Shown piece after piece: positions 1 to 10,693 of a DNA stretch of 47,022 nucleotides. Positions within the stretch are counted from its first letter, which is position 1. Every line of letters begins with the position of its first letter. The stretch comes from a bacterium. GTDB taxonomy: Bacteria > Ratteibacteria > UBA8468 > B48-G9 > JAFGKM01. Under the pieces are notes generated by a model, which was not told the DNA's origin, ran no database searches, and worked only from the letters and a program-made list of their open reading frames with translations. Position numbers and translations under genes: made by a program. Where the stretch lies: contig JALNXB010000009.1 of the NCBI GenBank assembly GCA_023230585.1, positions 1-47,022 of the forward strand. The letters are read 5' to 3'.

Positions 1-3000
1 ACATTTCCACCAGCGGATGCGACTACGTCAGAGATAATAACATCATAATCAGCAGAAAGGGTTATATCGCCACCTACTGATAGGTTCTCAGAAAGCCCCA
101 TCATCTGTCTAAAAATCTCTGTACCTGTAATAGTAAGATACCCCCCACCGAAAACAGCATCCTCTGTGGCAGTTACTGATATATTACCACCAACATCTAT
201 AAACACATCTTCCAGAGTAACAACCGCTGCTTCAAGAGTTGCTGAGCCGCCAGATGCTATCTTTATCGTAGAAAGAGTGGCGTAAAGGAATGAATCATCA
301 GTGATGATTTTAATATTACCATTGTCGCCTGCAGCTTCCAAGGAAGAACTGGAAATAAGAATCATTCCTTTCTGAGCTGAAGAGGAAATTTTAGTTTCAA
401 GTGTGATATTACCAACACCTGTATCATCAGTATCTCTATCTGTCGTTATATATGTTCTATCGAGGAATATTCCACCACTATTATTAGAGGTTATATTTAC
501 ATTTCCGTCATAAACATAAATAGCATTATTTGTAATCTCCACATCATTCTGTGAATCAATAGTTAGGTTTCCGTAGGCATCAATGTAACCATTGTTTAAA
601 AGGATTTCTCCGCCTGTTCCCGTTGTAGTTAAAGTTACATTTGCTCCACCAATATAAGTTGCTGTACCAGATTCACCTGCAAATGCTTCTGTGAATATGT
701 TTTTGACTGCTGTAATTTCTACATCCCCGAAATCATCATAATTATCTGTTGCAACAACCCTAGCACCAATAAGGGATATATATCCATTCGCATCAAGAGT
801 TATTGTACCTGTGGTTGAATAAATACCTGATCTTTCACTGTAATTTCTTGTTTGAACGGTTATATCGTTACCTGCTTTTAAAGTAACAGAGCCTTCCTCT
901 CCTACCACGTGAGAAAAATAGTCAACAACTATATCTTTTGCGGAATCAAGAAGAATAGAGTTAGCATCATAAGCATAAACATCAAGCCATCCGGATTCGT
1001 TGCCGAGAACGATATTACCACTATTTGTATAAGTTGTTTTTAAGGTTACATTACCGCCAGTCGACTCAATATCTGATTTTCCACCGCCTGTAATGCTACC
1101 CAAATTCGCAGTAAGTTCAATATCGTCATCCGCAAAAAGCCAACTTTCCATATCAATCTTAATACTTCCTGCTTCTACCTTAAAGTCGTCAACAGAGGTA
1201 AGAAAACTGCCCAGAATATTCACTTCTTGAGATGCAGTTATTTCAAGTTCAGCACCTGAAGAAATTATAGAACGATCTACAAAAATACTTTCATAAAAGG
1301 ACTCAATAGATATTCCCTTATCTACAGTTTGAATGGTAGAATTATCTGCAATTGTTATAATAGACGATGCCTCAATATCAATTCTTCCATTACCAGTAGT
1401 TTCTACTGTTCCATTATTTACATTAATTGCATTAGCAGAATTAAAGTAAATATTTCCATCTACTGAGACTATATCATTGTTGATATTGATATTACTGTCT
1501 TGACCTGTATGAGAGATAAGAGATATGGCACCTGTGCCTTCTGTTGTTATTCCGTCACCAGACGCCAATACGTTTATTGTACCTTGTTGTGTTTCAAGTT
1601 TTATGTCTCCAGTATTATTGGTATCCTCCTGAGCAATCTTTACTACATCTATATCCCCAGAAAGTTGGTACACCCATATATCCCCGTCTGCAGTATTAAC
1701 TGCTTCAAGTGTATCTACTTTTGTTTCTATAGCATCAAGAGCTCCAATACCGTTAGCAGCACTCATTCTAAGGTTCTTAGCAATAATATTAATATCAAAA
1801 TCATTATTATCAGTTATTGAGTCACCTGCTGTAAGGGTAACCGTGTCTCCCAAAATTAGATCAAGTGATATATTTCCAACTGTTGTAATCCCAACATCTC
1901 CGGTACCCGCGTTGATGCTACTACTGAGATTTTGTGTAAGAGAATCTGCGTTTATTGTAATATTCCCATCGTTAGACACAATATCGTTGGCGCTTGTCTG
2001 TATAAGCCCTCCACCAACAATAAGGTTTATGTCACCTGTATTTGTTATACCAGAGAGGGTATTTGCACCAATAGTTACAGTTGCTACATTAAGGTCACTA
2101 GTTTCATCTAAAAGAACATCGCCAGTTGTATTTAAGATTGCTACATTGGTAACATCAGTTTCTATATAGTCGCTTGTTGCTGCGCCTGTGAGAACACCTA
2201 TACCTTCTGCCGCTTCAAGTATCAGGTTACCTGCACCTGTAGTAAGTTCGCGTATGTCAGGGTCTGTATCGTTTGTATCAAGGATAGCACCTGTTTTTGC
2301 AGCAAGACGTATATTGTCCCCTAAAATAGATGAAGCAATAATAAGATCAGAATTGACAGAAATATCTATATAACCAGTACCTACATTTCGGACTGCATAA
2401 CCCCATCCGTCAAGGTCAGCAAGGGTTAAGTCATCGATATTATCAATTATAAGGTTATCGTTTTCAGTTCTTGCTGAAAGTTGATTAACTTTTGTCTTTA
2501 GGTTAATTTCATTTAATGCTGTTGCAGAAAGAGTATCTGCGGTTATAAGTGCTGTTCCAGTAATACCACCTTGCACAGCAGAGAGGGTCGTCGCATTAGT
2601 AACTTCTACTGGAGCAGATATATTAATACTGCCAGCGGTCTCTGTTAAGGTAAGGGTATCGGCTGTTATTCCGTCCATTCCAAGAACAGAACCAACATTA
2701 AGGGTTCCACTTGACGCAGTAGTAGTAATATCTACTGTTGCAAAAAACGCATCAACTGTCAGAGTATCTATTTGGACATCCCCAAGAGTAACCTCAGTTC
2801 CAAAAGAGTAAATCCCAAGAGATTCAGCCCCAATCATTGCACTATTAGCATCTGTTATATTTCCAGATGCACCAAGTGCCACAATTGAGAAAGGAGCAAC
2901 TATATCACCACTAACAAGAAGAGCTCCGTCTGTTTGAATAGCAGTCAAAAGACCGGTATTTGTAACGCTAGTCAGTTCCAAATCACCAACATTACCAATT

Positions 3001-6000
3001 TGTATAAATCCGCCACCTGCCAACGCCAAACTGCTAACACTTGTACCTACCATAATATTACCGTCAGCAGTCAAGAGAGCTTCACCGGCTGTTAGTGTGC
3101 CTGCCATATCTCCAATACTACCAGTTGTAGCAGTTATTGTTGCGGTGCCTGTGCCTGCGTTGACACCAACAATAGTTATATCGCCAGTAGCGGTAGTAAG
3201 AATTATGTTGTTATCATTTCCTGTAAAAACAGAAGTTGCGGTTATTCCTGTGCCTGACTCTACTTGTATAACCCCGTCTGTTGTTGAAACGTCAACAAGA
3301 TTTACTGTGTTAAGTTCGTTTAGATAAATATCTCCATCTGGAGTACCTGTTGCTGTTGCGGTAAGGTCTCCTGCATCAATTTGAAGTGGGGTACCTGATG
3401 TGCCTATTGCAACACCTGAAAGAACCATAGTAGGTGCAGTTGCTCTACCGTTTGCTCCCTGCACAATAGAACCAGTAGAGGTTAATGTTAAAGTATCATT
3501 AGCCAGTATATTAGCACCCATATTTATATCATTACCTGCTTCAAGGGTTACGTTTCCACTGGTAGAAGTAATATCAGCAAGGTTTGATATATTAGCAGAA
3601 GCATCAGTTGCAAAGAGAGATATATCGCCAGACGCTGTTACTGAGTTATTTATACTTATATCACCGTTTGTTTCTGTTAGATTTATACCTCCACCTGTAT
3701 TTTGAATACCTATACCGGGTGCGGCTGCTATTATGGTAAGACCTGCTAATCCGGGAGCGGTGTTTTCGATATCTATATTACCGCTACCGGTATTTATTGC
3801 ACCAAAATCATTGATATTTGTCAGTAAAACGTCAGTATTACCTATTCCTGTTGCCCCATAAAGTAATAATTGGTTAGCAACAAGTTCGTAAGTGGCAGTA
3901 TTCCCAGATGCTTTTTCAATAGCCCCACCTGATGTAGAAAGGGTTATTGCGCCATCTGTGGTATCAGCAAGAATTTGAGAAATTGTTATATCTCCGCCTA
4001 CTCCAGCTGTTGATTGTATAGTTACAATACCTGTTGTTACGCTTGCATCAGTAACATCTATTAATGTACCGTCAACCATTGTATAAGAACCAGTAAGTAA
4101 CGGGTCTTGGTTAAATAGGGCTGTATAACTACCGCCTTGAGTTGTTATATCACCAACTGCGGTATGAGTAATATCTTCAGTAGCGGTAAGGTAAAGATCG
4201 CCGCCATAAGTTTCTATTGGAGCGTTGATATCTATACTTGAATGAGCAGAGATTCTAACATCCCCGCCTGATATGTTTTTGATACCATTAACATCAATAA
4301 CTGGGTCTGGAACGTATGCAGAACCATCAAAAATTGTTATATCACCAACATTATCAACGAATATCTCGCCACCTGCATTATATGCTGCAAGATTATATTC
4401 GCCCTCAGTTTGTACCAAAACACCTTCACTTGCTATAAGTATTAAGTTGTCAACTGTATTAAGATTTATTCTCCCGCTACTTGTAAGTTTTCCAGAACCG
4501 TCTTGGTCAAAGTCAGCCCAAAGAATAAGAGTACCATCAGAGTTGTTAAAGATTACACTATTTCCTAAATTCAAGTCGCCACCTGATGCAAGCTGAACCA
4601 AATCAGAATTAGTTGTGATAAGAGTATTTATTATTAACCCACCTGTTGAAAGAAGGTTGAGTTCATAATGTATATCAGTAAAAATATCACTATTAAGGAT
4701 AAGGTCTTTTCCGTCAGAAACGCCTATTGTTAAAGAGTTTATTGAAACTCCACCATCGTTCGGGTTAATTTGACTAATATAATTTGACCGGAAATCTCCG
4801 TTAAGAAAATTTAGGTAGAAATCGCTACCATCAACACCTGTAAGGGAAATCCCCCCAGTCACAAGATTTGTTGTATCTATATCAAGGAAGCCAGGTCTTA
4901 TACCAGCATCACCATCAGTTGCTCCTATATCTCCAGCACCAGTACTTAAATAAAAAGTAGAAGCAGAAAGATAAGTGGTATCAACTTCGTCATCAAGAAT
5001 ATTGCCTGATACAGTTTCTACATTAATAGCGCCACCAGTAACACTTGAAAGAATAATATCATAAATACCCTTAATATACACTTCTCCTATCCCTGCTGTT
5101 ATAACTGCGTCAGTATGAGAACCACCCATTGTCATATCTATGCTTCTATCAGAACTATCCTTTCCATCAGCTTGAAGAAGTATATTTCCGTTTGTAGTAC
5201 CTGTAGAATCAATGGTTACACCAGAACCCATCCAAATATACCCGTCATTATTATTGGCTTCAAGTTGAATATGACCACCACCAGAAATAATATCAGAGTT
5301 GACAAGTATGGGAGAGCTTGCAGTTAAAGAGATATTACCATTGTTAGATTGTATCTCATCAGTTACTGTAATAGAACCTGTGTTGGTTAGATTTATAGCA
5401 CCGTTTTCTGCTCTGTTTTCTATTGAATGAGTAGCTCCTGCTCTAAGTCCAACCAATTCCAAAACACCAGTATTTTCAACATAAATACCACCAATGTTTG
5501 TATTTAAAGCATCGAGTTGACTAACTGATGTGGCTATAGGGTTGGCTGAAGTACCAATACCTGCATAAGCCTTTAAAATAAGGTCGGAAGCAGTTATATC
5601 TGTTGTTGCTGTCCCGGCAGATGTAATTGCACCCTGAGTTGCTTCTATATTCGCACTACCTGTAACATCTATATCTTTATCAATATTTATACCGCCTGAG
5701 GTCTCTGTTAAAGCAAGGGATGCACCACTTATTCCGCTGGTTGCTCCAACTGTGCCTACCGTTAGACCACCTAACTTGGCGTTGCTAATAGTTACATCTC
5801 CATCTGTGTCAACTGCTAATGTGCTGACAACAGAGGTCTTGATATCTACATCACCGCTAGCTGTTAACTCTAGACCTAACGCGTAGATAGAACCACCTGC
5901 TTGTTGCTCTATTTTTCCTACACCGCTTCCATCGTAATCAGCCGAAAGAGAGAGATTGCCTGTTGTGCTTATCTCTCCTGTTGTCTGAATAATATTAGCA

Positions 6001-8180
6001 CCAGCATTTAAACTTATCAGCCCACCGTCAGTACTTTTAACGTTGGCAGAAATAGTTAAATGGTCGGCATCAGCACCATTGTCATTTGCTTGAAGTGTGA
6101 TATTGCCGGGTCCGGAAACTTCAGAGATAACTGTCATTGGGCTGGTAGTGCTTATGTCAATATCACCGACAGCTCCCGTTATGGTAGCACCTGCAAGAGT
6201 AAGGGCACCAAGATTTTCGATAGTGATATCACCACCACTGGAAATGGCTCCAAGACGTTCAACAGCAGTTAACACATCTATATCCCCACCCGCTATAAAA
6301 TGAATATAATCATCTGTTATTCTACCACCTTGGCTTAAAATGCTACCTTGAGTTTCAAGATATGTAGGATTTGCCCAAGATTGGTATCTATCCGCTCCAA
6401 TATGAACATCTCCTGTAATATGAATATCACCAGTGTGTTTATTATCACCAATATAAAAACTTCTTAAATTGCCTGTCCAAACACTATCAAAGAAATCTTG
6501 AGAAAGATCCAAAGAACCGTTTGGAATTGAACCAGTTGAACCCAAAACAATATCTCTACCAGGCGTTAAAGGATTTATATGTATGTTATAAGCACCAAAT
6601 GTTTTTCCTTCAGGTTCAACAACAGTTAAATTTAATGTGTTGGTATATATATAAAGATGCCCAGTATCTGAGTAAGATAACACTGGCATATCAGGCCAAG
6701 GAGATGAGTAAGGATCTCGTGAAGGTACATTTATGGTATCTGCCTTTAGGGTAATATCATCACCTACTACATAATAAATACTACCACCATTAAATGTTAT
6801 GGCATTTGCGGCTTCAAGAGTAAGAGAAAAAGCGTTAACACTCCCTCCTGGGGCAATCCGACTTTCTATTGAAATGTTTCCAGCATCTCCACCGGGAGAA
6901 CCAGCCAGACCAGTAGAAATGATTACATCAGTAGTAGCAAGAAGATCATTTATTGTTGTATTTGAAATTGTGTTTCCAGAATCTGTTGGCTCATAAATTC
7001 CACCTGTCCAATCTCCACCTGCATTTTCAGTGCCAATAGTAATATTATATGGGTCAAGTAGAAAAGTACCAGGGTTGCCATCGGTTACTGTAAGGTCTAT
7101 ATTTGAATCATCTAAATAGAACCTGTTAGCTGAAAGTTCTATAAACCCGCCATCGCCTGAGATGTCTCCACCTTTTGCTTCGACTGTTGTGTTTTCTGCA
7201 AGGAGTGCTGTCCCTCTTTCCATATCAGAAAGTATAAGGATTTCGCCACCTGAAGAGTTTTCGCCTACACCAGAAGCGCTCAATACTGCTCCCGGAACTA
7301 TGGCTGATACAAGGTTAGAATCTATTATAATGCTGCCGGCATCTTGACCTGAAATGCCGTCTGCTCTAATTTCTCCTGAACTGATAACTGTGCCAGAGGC
7401 GTTACCAAGATAGGTCATACCGTTCTCTTCTACTACTGAACCGGCTTCAACCAACGCTGGAGAACTAACAACCCCTTTAACTATATCGCTTACTTGCCCT
7501 GTGGGTATAAGAACTGTGCCTGGTTCGCCTGCTGCTGGTGCACCTATTGCAAAGTTGACAAGCCCTCTCCCGTCAAAGTTGACAGTAAAACTCTCAGCGC
7601 CACCCAGAGCCACTTTCCCCATATTCGCAACAATTAGCCCTTCATTTGAGACCAGAGGAGCGACCAAAACAAGGTAACCATTGTCTTGGACAATAATCGT
7701 GCCTTTATTTACGACGTAAGCCAGAGATGCTTGCTGGTCTTGGGTAAAGGAGTAGTTGCCGGAGAGAAAATCTTGGTCAGAAAGTTGTAATGTGGTTGCA
7801 AGGAGACCAGATACGTTAACCTGTGAGTTTGCACCAAAAAGAATACCTGAAGGGTTAATAAGGAAGATTTGTCCGTTAGCAAGGAGTTGCCCTAAAATTT
7901 CTGAAGGGTTACCACCTGTAACCCTGTTCAGCGAGATAGAGCTCTCGCCAGGCTGTATATATTTAACCGTTTCGCCGGAGCCGATTGAGTACCCTCCCCA
8001 GTTGATAATAGAGCGATCTGTTGTCTGCTCAATAGTCATCTGGTCAGAGGTTTGAGAAAATGACGAACTGCCAGCTACCACTGACGGATCTGTCGGTAAT
8101 GACAAAGCTTGCATCGGGAATAGAAGTCCTCCTGCCGCTAACAATAATAAAAACTTTGCCGCAATTTTGCTCCGGTTCAT
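1..8180 (-). CDS. Giant two-partner secretion exoprotein (TpsA, filamentous-haemagglutinin type), 3' end outside window
   Basis: Secreted beta-helical exoprotein, probably an adhesin or surface fibre, exported by the TpsB transporter encoded just upstream. The ATG at 8180 follows a strong AGGAGG site. Residues 1-28 form a signal peptide with a Leu/Ala-rich core. A TPS secretion domain follows: WGGYSIG near residue 61, then ISLNRVTGG, and INPSGILFGAN near residue 106, matching the conserved NPNGI region of FhaB/HMW/HxuA proteins. The remainder is a long series of short degenerate repeats in Gly, Asn, Ile, Thr and Ala with recurring GGNVTI/GDITI-like units, as expected for a right-handed beta-helix. 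I checked the frame at the start, at several internal points (near 1500, 3000, 4250, 5400 and 6720) and at the left edge (VASAGGN), and found no stop. About 2,726 codons are visible and no stop is reached. Ligand and C-terminal anchoring cannot be judged. Confidence 0.93.
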   Translation of the reverse strand, partial: MNRSKIAAKFLLLLAAGGLLFPMQALSLPTDPSVVAGSSSFSQTSDQMTIEQTTDRSIINWGGYSIGSGETVKYIQPGESSISLNRVTGGNPSEILGQLLANGQIFLINPSGILFGANSQVNVSGLLATTLQLSDQDFLSGNYSFTQDQQASLAYVVNKGTIIVQDNGYLVLVAPLVSNEGLIVANMGKVALGGAESFTVNFDGRGLVNFAIGAPAAGEPGTVLIPTGQVSDIVKGVVSSPALVEAGSVVEENGMTYLGNASGTVISSGEIRADGISGQDAGSIIIDSNLVSAIVPGAVLSASGVGENSSGGEILILSDMERGTALLAENTTVEAKGGDISGDGGFIELSANRFYLDDSNIDLTVTDGNPGTFLLDPYNITIGTENAGGDWTGGIYEPTDSGNTISNTTINDLLATTDVIISTGLAGSPGGDAGNISIESRIAPGGSVNAFSLTLEAANAITFNGGSIYYVVGDDITLKADTINVPSRDPYSSPWPDMPVLSYSDTGHLYIYTNTLNLTVVEPEGKTFGAYNIHINPLTPGRDIVLGSTGSIPNGSLDLSQDFFDSVWTGNLRSFYIGDNKHTGDIHITGDVHIGADRYQSWANPTYLETQGSILSQGGRITDDYIHFIAGGDIDVLTAVERLGAISSGGDITIENLGALTLAGATITGAVGDIDISTTSPMTVISEVSGPGNITLQANDNGADADHLTISANVKSTDGGLISLNAGANIIQTTGEISTTGNLSLSADYDGSGVGKIEQQAGGSIYALGLELTASGDVDIKTSVVSTLAVDTDGDVTISNAKLGGLTVGTVGATSGISGASLALTETSGGINIDKDIDVTGSANIEATQGAITSAGTATTDITASDLILKAYAGIGTSANPIATSVSQLDALNTNIGGIYVENTGVLELVGLRAGATHSIENRAENGAINLTNTGSITVTDEIQSNNGNISLTASSPILVNSDIISGGGHIQLEANNNDGYIWMGSGVTIDSTGTTNGNILLQADGKDSSDRSIDMTMGGSHTDAVITAGIGEVYIKGIYDIILSSVTGGAINVETVSGNILDDEVDTTYLSASTFYLSTGAGDIGATDGDAGIRPGFLDIDTTNLVTGGISLTGVDGSDFYLNFLNGDFRSNYISQINPNDGGVSINSLTIGVSDGKDLILNSDIFTDIHYELNLLSTGGLIINTLITTNSDLVQLASGGDLNLGNSVIFNNSDGTLILWADFDQDGSGKLTSSGRINLNTVDNLILIASEGVLVQTEGEYNLAAYNAGGEIFVDNVGDITIFDGSAYVPDPVIDVNGIKNISGGDVRISAHSSIDINAPIETYGGDLYLTATEDITHTAVGDITTQGGSYTALFNQDPLLTGSYTMVDGTLIDVTDASVTTGIVTIQSTAGVGGDITISQILADTTDGAITLSTSGGAIEKASGNTATYELVANQLLLYGATGIGNTDVLLTNINDFGAINTGSGNIDIENTAPGLAGLTIIAAAPGIGIQNTGGGINLTETNGDISINNSVTASGDISLFATDASANISNLADITSTSGNVTLEAGNDINMGANILANDTLTLTSTGSIVQGANGRATAPTMVLSGVAIGTSGTPLQIDAGDLTATATGTPDGDIYLNELNTVNLVDVSTTDGVIQVESGTGITATSVFTGNDNNIILTTATGDITIVGVNAGTGTATITATTGSIGDMAGTLTAGEALLTADGNIMVGTSVSSLALAGGGFIQIGNVGDLELTSVTNTGLLTAIQTDGALLVSGDIVAPFSIVALGASGNITDANSAMIGAESLGIYSFGTEVTLGDVQIDTLTVDAFFATVDITTTASSGTLNVGSVLGMDGITADTLTLTETAGSINISAPVEVTNATTLSAVQGGITGTALITADTLSATALNEINLKTKVNQLSARTENDNLIIDNIDDLTLADLDGWGYAVRNVGTGYIDISVNSDLIIASSILGDNIRLAAKTGAILDTNDTDPDIRELTTGAGNLILEAAEGIGVLTGAATSDYIETDVTNVAILNTTGDVLLDETSDLNVATVTIGANTLSGITNTGDINLIVGGGLIQTSANDIVSNDGNITINADSLTQNLSSSINAGTGDVGITTVGNISLDLILGDTVTLTAGDSITDNNDFDINIIAKNLRMSAANGIGALDAIETKVDTLEAVNTADGDIWVYQLSGDIDVVKIAQEDTNNTGDIKLETQQGTINVLASGDGITTEGTGAISLISHTGQDSNININNDIVSVDGNIYFNSANAINVNNGTVETTGNGRIDIEASSIITIADNSTIQTVDKGISIESFYESIFVDRSIISSGAELEITASQEVNILGSFLTSVDDFKVEAGSIKIDMESWLFADDDIELTANLGSITGGGKSDIESTGGNVTLKTTYTNSGNIVLGNESGWLDVYAYDANSILLDSAKDIVVDYFSHVVGEEGSVTLKAGNDITVQTRNYSERSGIYSTTGTITLDANGYISLIGARVVATDNYDDFGDVEITAVKNIFTEAFAGESGTATYIGGANVTLTTTGTGGEILLNNGYIDAYGNLTIDSQNDVEITNNAIYVYDGNVNITSNNSGGIFLDRTYITTDRDTDDTGVGNITLETKISSSAQKGMILISSSSLEAAGDNGNIKIITDDSFLYATLSTIKIASGGSATLEAAVVTLEDVFIDVGGNISVTATEDAVFGGGYLTITGTEIFRQMMGLSENLSVGGDITLSADYDVIISDVVASAGGN

Positions 8181-8243
8181 ATAGTTCCTCCTGTAAAGGG
8201 GTTTAATGTGTAAATATTTTTTATTTTCATAGTATTATGGCTA

Positions 8244-9914
8244 TTAAAAGTTAAGTCCAGCTTGTAACCAGTATCTTCTATCGTTTCCGTCTGAAGCGTT
8301 ATCTGTTTTTGGCCAGGCAGCATCAAACCTTAAATGGAAATGGCAAGGGATATAAACTCTTACCCCTAATCCCATACCGGTCAAAGAACTCTCTTTTTCT
8401 TCACCTGGCAATATTTTTTTATAATAGGTTGTTCCGTGGTCAACAAAGAACGCCCAGTTGACATACTTATTAAGCATATTGTTACCGGGTAAGAAAGGTG
8501 TCCTTAATTCTGCTGAAACAAAATACCCGTGGTCACCAAGAAATTCTCCCGAAGGGTACCCTCTAACAGAGTCAGGACCACCTATAACAAACTGTTCACC
8601 TGTAAGAAGACAGTCGGTAGAGACCTGCCCTGAACCTTTTGTTATAAGTTGACAATTACCAAATTTTGTTATATTTGTTAAATCAAGATTAAATTTCATC
8701 CAACTGCTATCTGTAATACCTGGTCTACTTCCGCTTGTATAGTCAATATCAGACATACCTCCAAACATTTTACCTAAACTTGTAGTAGTGTTAAATGTCA
8801 TATAGGTATGGTTTCTTCCTACAACCCTATCTCCTTTTAATCCAGCTTCTAATACTGCGTACTCGTCAGTTGAAGTATTGTAAAGTTTTTCAAATAAAAA
8901 GTTTTCAAATGTTTTCTTTTTCAAATCTACGTACCACTGTAAATTCTTTTCTCTTGCTCTAATTAAAGGATGACTAACCCCAAAACCAAATATCTCTGAT
9001 TTTCCTTCTATACCCAAAATAGAAAGCTCTTTACCTATCTCATAGTCCATCCTTGAATAAGCAAAATCAAGTTTTGTTCCGTTATAACCTATAGGCACAG
9101 AATATCCAAGTTTCCAATATAACAACTGGTCTATATCTCCAGGGTTGGTCAACATCATTAATGAAAGTATATCCCCGTGTTTTGTTAGGTTAGCCCAATC
9201 CCAAGAAAATCCTGCCCTGTTTTGACCTGTATATCTTGAACCGAAATTATTAAAAAATAAACCGAAGTTCATTGGGTAGCAGGGTTCGTATGTATCAAGA
9301 AGTATATCTGTAGTTCCAGGTAGGTCGCCTTTGGTAAGGGTGGCCTTTACGTTTAGTTTAGGATAATCGTTAAGGAGTAAAAGACCTCTTTCAAGATCTC
9401 TGCTATCAAGAAGTTCTGTATCTAATATATAGGAAAGATGGTTACCAATAAATTTTGTAGTGTAATATCGGTTATTTTGAACATAGATTTTACCGGGTCT
9501 ACCTTCAACAACTTCTATTTCAAGAATACCCCTCTCCATTTTCTGGACAGGTATATATGCAAAAGAAGTTACATACCCTTTCTCCCAATATTTCCTTGTA
9601 AGAATATCTGCAAGTTCAAGAAGTTGAGGGACTGATAATTCTTTTCCTTTATATTTGTTAATGGAAGCAAGCAACTCGTCTGTGCTTATATTGACATTAC
9701 CGCTTATAAGAAATTTATCAACTTTTACCTTTTTGCTCGCCTCAAGTTTTAACTCAGGCCTTTCAGGTTTTATTATTTCTGGCATAGGCGTTACTTCAAG
9801 TTGTGGTTGGTCAGTCAATCCAGTATAAACCTTCTCTGAATTAGCTAAAAGAAAAGTTGATGAAACAAAAAAAGTAAAAGCAATAAAGCCAATTAGCTTG
9901 CTTTTCGCTCCCAT
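8244..9914 (-). CDS. Two-partner secretion outer-membrane transporter TpsB (ShlB/FhaC/HecB family)
   Basis: A 16-strand outer-membrane barrel protein that recognises the TPS domain of its partner in the periplasm and moves it to the surface. At 556 residues it has the usual length. A signal peptide covers about residues 1-25. A POTRA domain of the ShlB type lies at about 60-135 and a second at about 138-210. The barrel follows and contains the family signature VRGYPSGEF at about 450-458, the loop-6 motif that reaches into the pore. The chain ends in an aromatic residue (GLNF), typical of BAM-inserted barrels. The ATG follows a clear AGGAGG. The exoprotein gene begins 63 bases downstream on the same strand, so the pair is almost certainly co-transcribed. 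The family is certain from motifs and context; the specific substrate is inferred from adjacency. Confidence 0.95.
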   Translation of the reverse strand: MGAKSKLIGFIAFTFFVSSTFLLANSEKVYTGLTDQPQLEVTPMPEIIKPERPELKLEASKKVKVDKFLISGNVNISTDELLASINKYKGKELSVPQLLELADILTRKYWEKGYVTSFAYIPVQKMERGILEIEVVEGRPGKIYVQNNRYYTTKFIGNHLSYILDTELLDSRDLERGLLLLNDYPKLNVKATLTKGDLPGTTDILLDTYEPCYPMNFGLFFNNFGSRYTGQNRAGFSWDWANLTKHGDILSLMMLTNPGDIDQLLYWKLGYSVPIGYNGTKLDFAYSRMDYEIGKELSILGIEGKSEIFGFGVSHPLIRAREKNLQWYVDLKKKTFENFLFEKLYNTSTDEYAVLEAGLKGDRVVGRNHTYMTFNTTTSLGKMFGGMSDIDYTSGSRPGITDSSWMKFNLDLTNITKFGNCQLITKGSGQVSTDCLLTGEQFVIGGPDSVRGYPSGEFLGDHGYFVSAELRTPFLPGNNMLNKYVNWAFFVDHGTTYYKKILPGEEKESSLTGMGLGVRVYIPCHFHLRFDAAWPKTDNASDGNDRRYWLQAGLNF

Positions 9915-9944
9915 TGATTACCTCCTGTTATTCGGTTTATGGGT

Positions 9945-10463
9945 CTATCTATTTAATGTTTTTATAATATCGGCTGTTAGGTTTAACGCATCAGAAAAAA
10001 ATGGTAGAGATTTTTTGTCAACTATCATATCAAACCCATTCTTCTTTGCGTAATCTTGTATAGCCGCTGCTATCTCGTTAAGGTGTTTCTGTATAAGTTG
10101 TCTGTTTTCAGTTGTAAGCACTTCGTTAGACAACCTTGTAAATGTAATTATTTCTGTTCTTAAATCTCTTACTCTCTTTTCATAATCTTGTTTTTCTGCT
10201 TCTTTCATTTTATCTTTCTTCTTATTATATTCATCGAGCAAGACCTGGAGGTCTGTCTGTTTTTTTGCAAGTTCTATCTGTTTTGCTTCTTTTTTTGTCT
10301 GTATTTCGCCACTGGATGCTTTTGCTTTTCCGTAAGAAGAGTATATCTGTTCTACATCAACCACGCCAACTTTAAGTTCTTTTGCGTGAGAAACAAAAGC
10401 AAACATAAATAGTACTGATAATCCACAAACAAACATACAAACACGCCTACTGACTTTACTCAT
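9945..10463 (-). CDS. OmpH/Skp-family periplasmic chaperone
   Basis: Small periplasmic holdase that keeps unfolded outer-membrane or secreted proteins soluble. The 172 residues comprise a signal peptide (about 1-27, ending in VSHA), a short beta segment (KVGVVDVEQIYSSYGKAK) typical of the OmpH/Skp body, a Lys/Glu/Gln-rich coiled coil at about 50-130 forming the tentacles, and a closing segment with YAKKNGFDMIVDKKSLPFFS, the family's C-terminal strand motif. The start has an AAGGAG site. The tpsB gene starts 30 bases downstream on the same strand, so this chaperone leads the secretion operon, and a consensus promoter lies 47 bases upstream. In other diderms skp usually sits near bamA or lpxD. 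Its placement here suggests dedicated support for the TpsB barrel or the giant exoprotein in transit, which is inference. Confidence 0.9.
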   Translation of the reverse strand: MSKVSRRVCMFVCGLSVLFMFAFVSHAKELKVGVVDVEQIYSSYGKAKASSGEIQTKKEAKQIELAKKQTDLQVLLDEYNKKKDKMKEAEKQDYEKRVRDLRTEIITFTRLSNEVLTTENRQLIQKHLNEIAAAIQDYAKKNGFDMIVDKKSLPFFSDALNLTADIIKTLNR

Positions 10464-10509
10464 CTTAGTTCTCCTTAGTTTTAAAAGTTCAAATTTTATT
10501 ATGGATGTA

Positions 10510-10537
10510 ATTATACAATATTACATTATTTTGTCAA
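10510..10537 (-). promoter_or_regulatory. Consensus sigma-70-type promoter for the chaperone-tpsB-tpsA operon
   Basis: Read on the minus strand there is a perfect TTGACA (10532-10537), a 16-base spacer and a perfect TATAAT (10510-10515). It lies 47 bases upstream of the chaperone start codon, with only AT-rich leader between. The same box-and-spacer arrangement recurs at 42430-42457 and 46869-46896, which makes chance less likely. Confidence 0.75.
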
Positions 10538-10693
10538 GAAAATTTTTGTGAGTATAAACACTAAATTGCAATTGTGTTACCTTTTCTGATGAGTTAAATT
10601 GAATTTTGCCTAATAACTTTATCATACATCAAAATATTTTGTCAAATTTATTTTTTCTTACAATTCTACCTCGATCTTTTTTCGCCGCAACTT

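Noticed and set aside
1500..8055. Series of plus-strand open frames rich in Pro, Val, Ser and Ile
   Set aside because: They are antisense shadows of the repetitive exoprotein gene, whose minus-strand frame is continuous with signal peptide and secretion domain.
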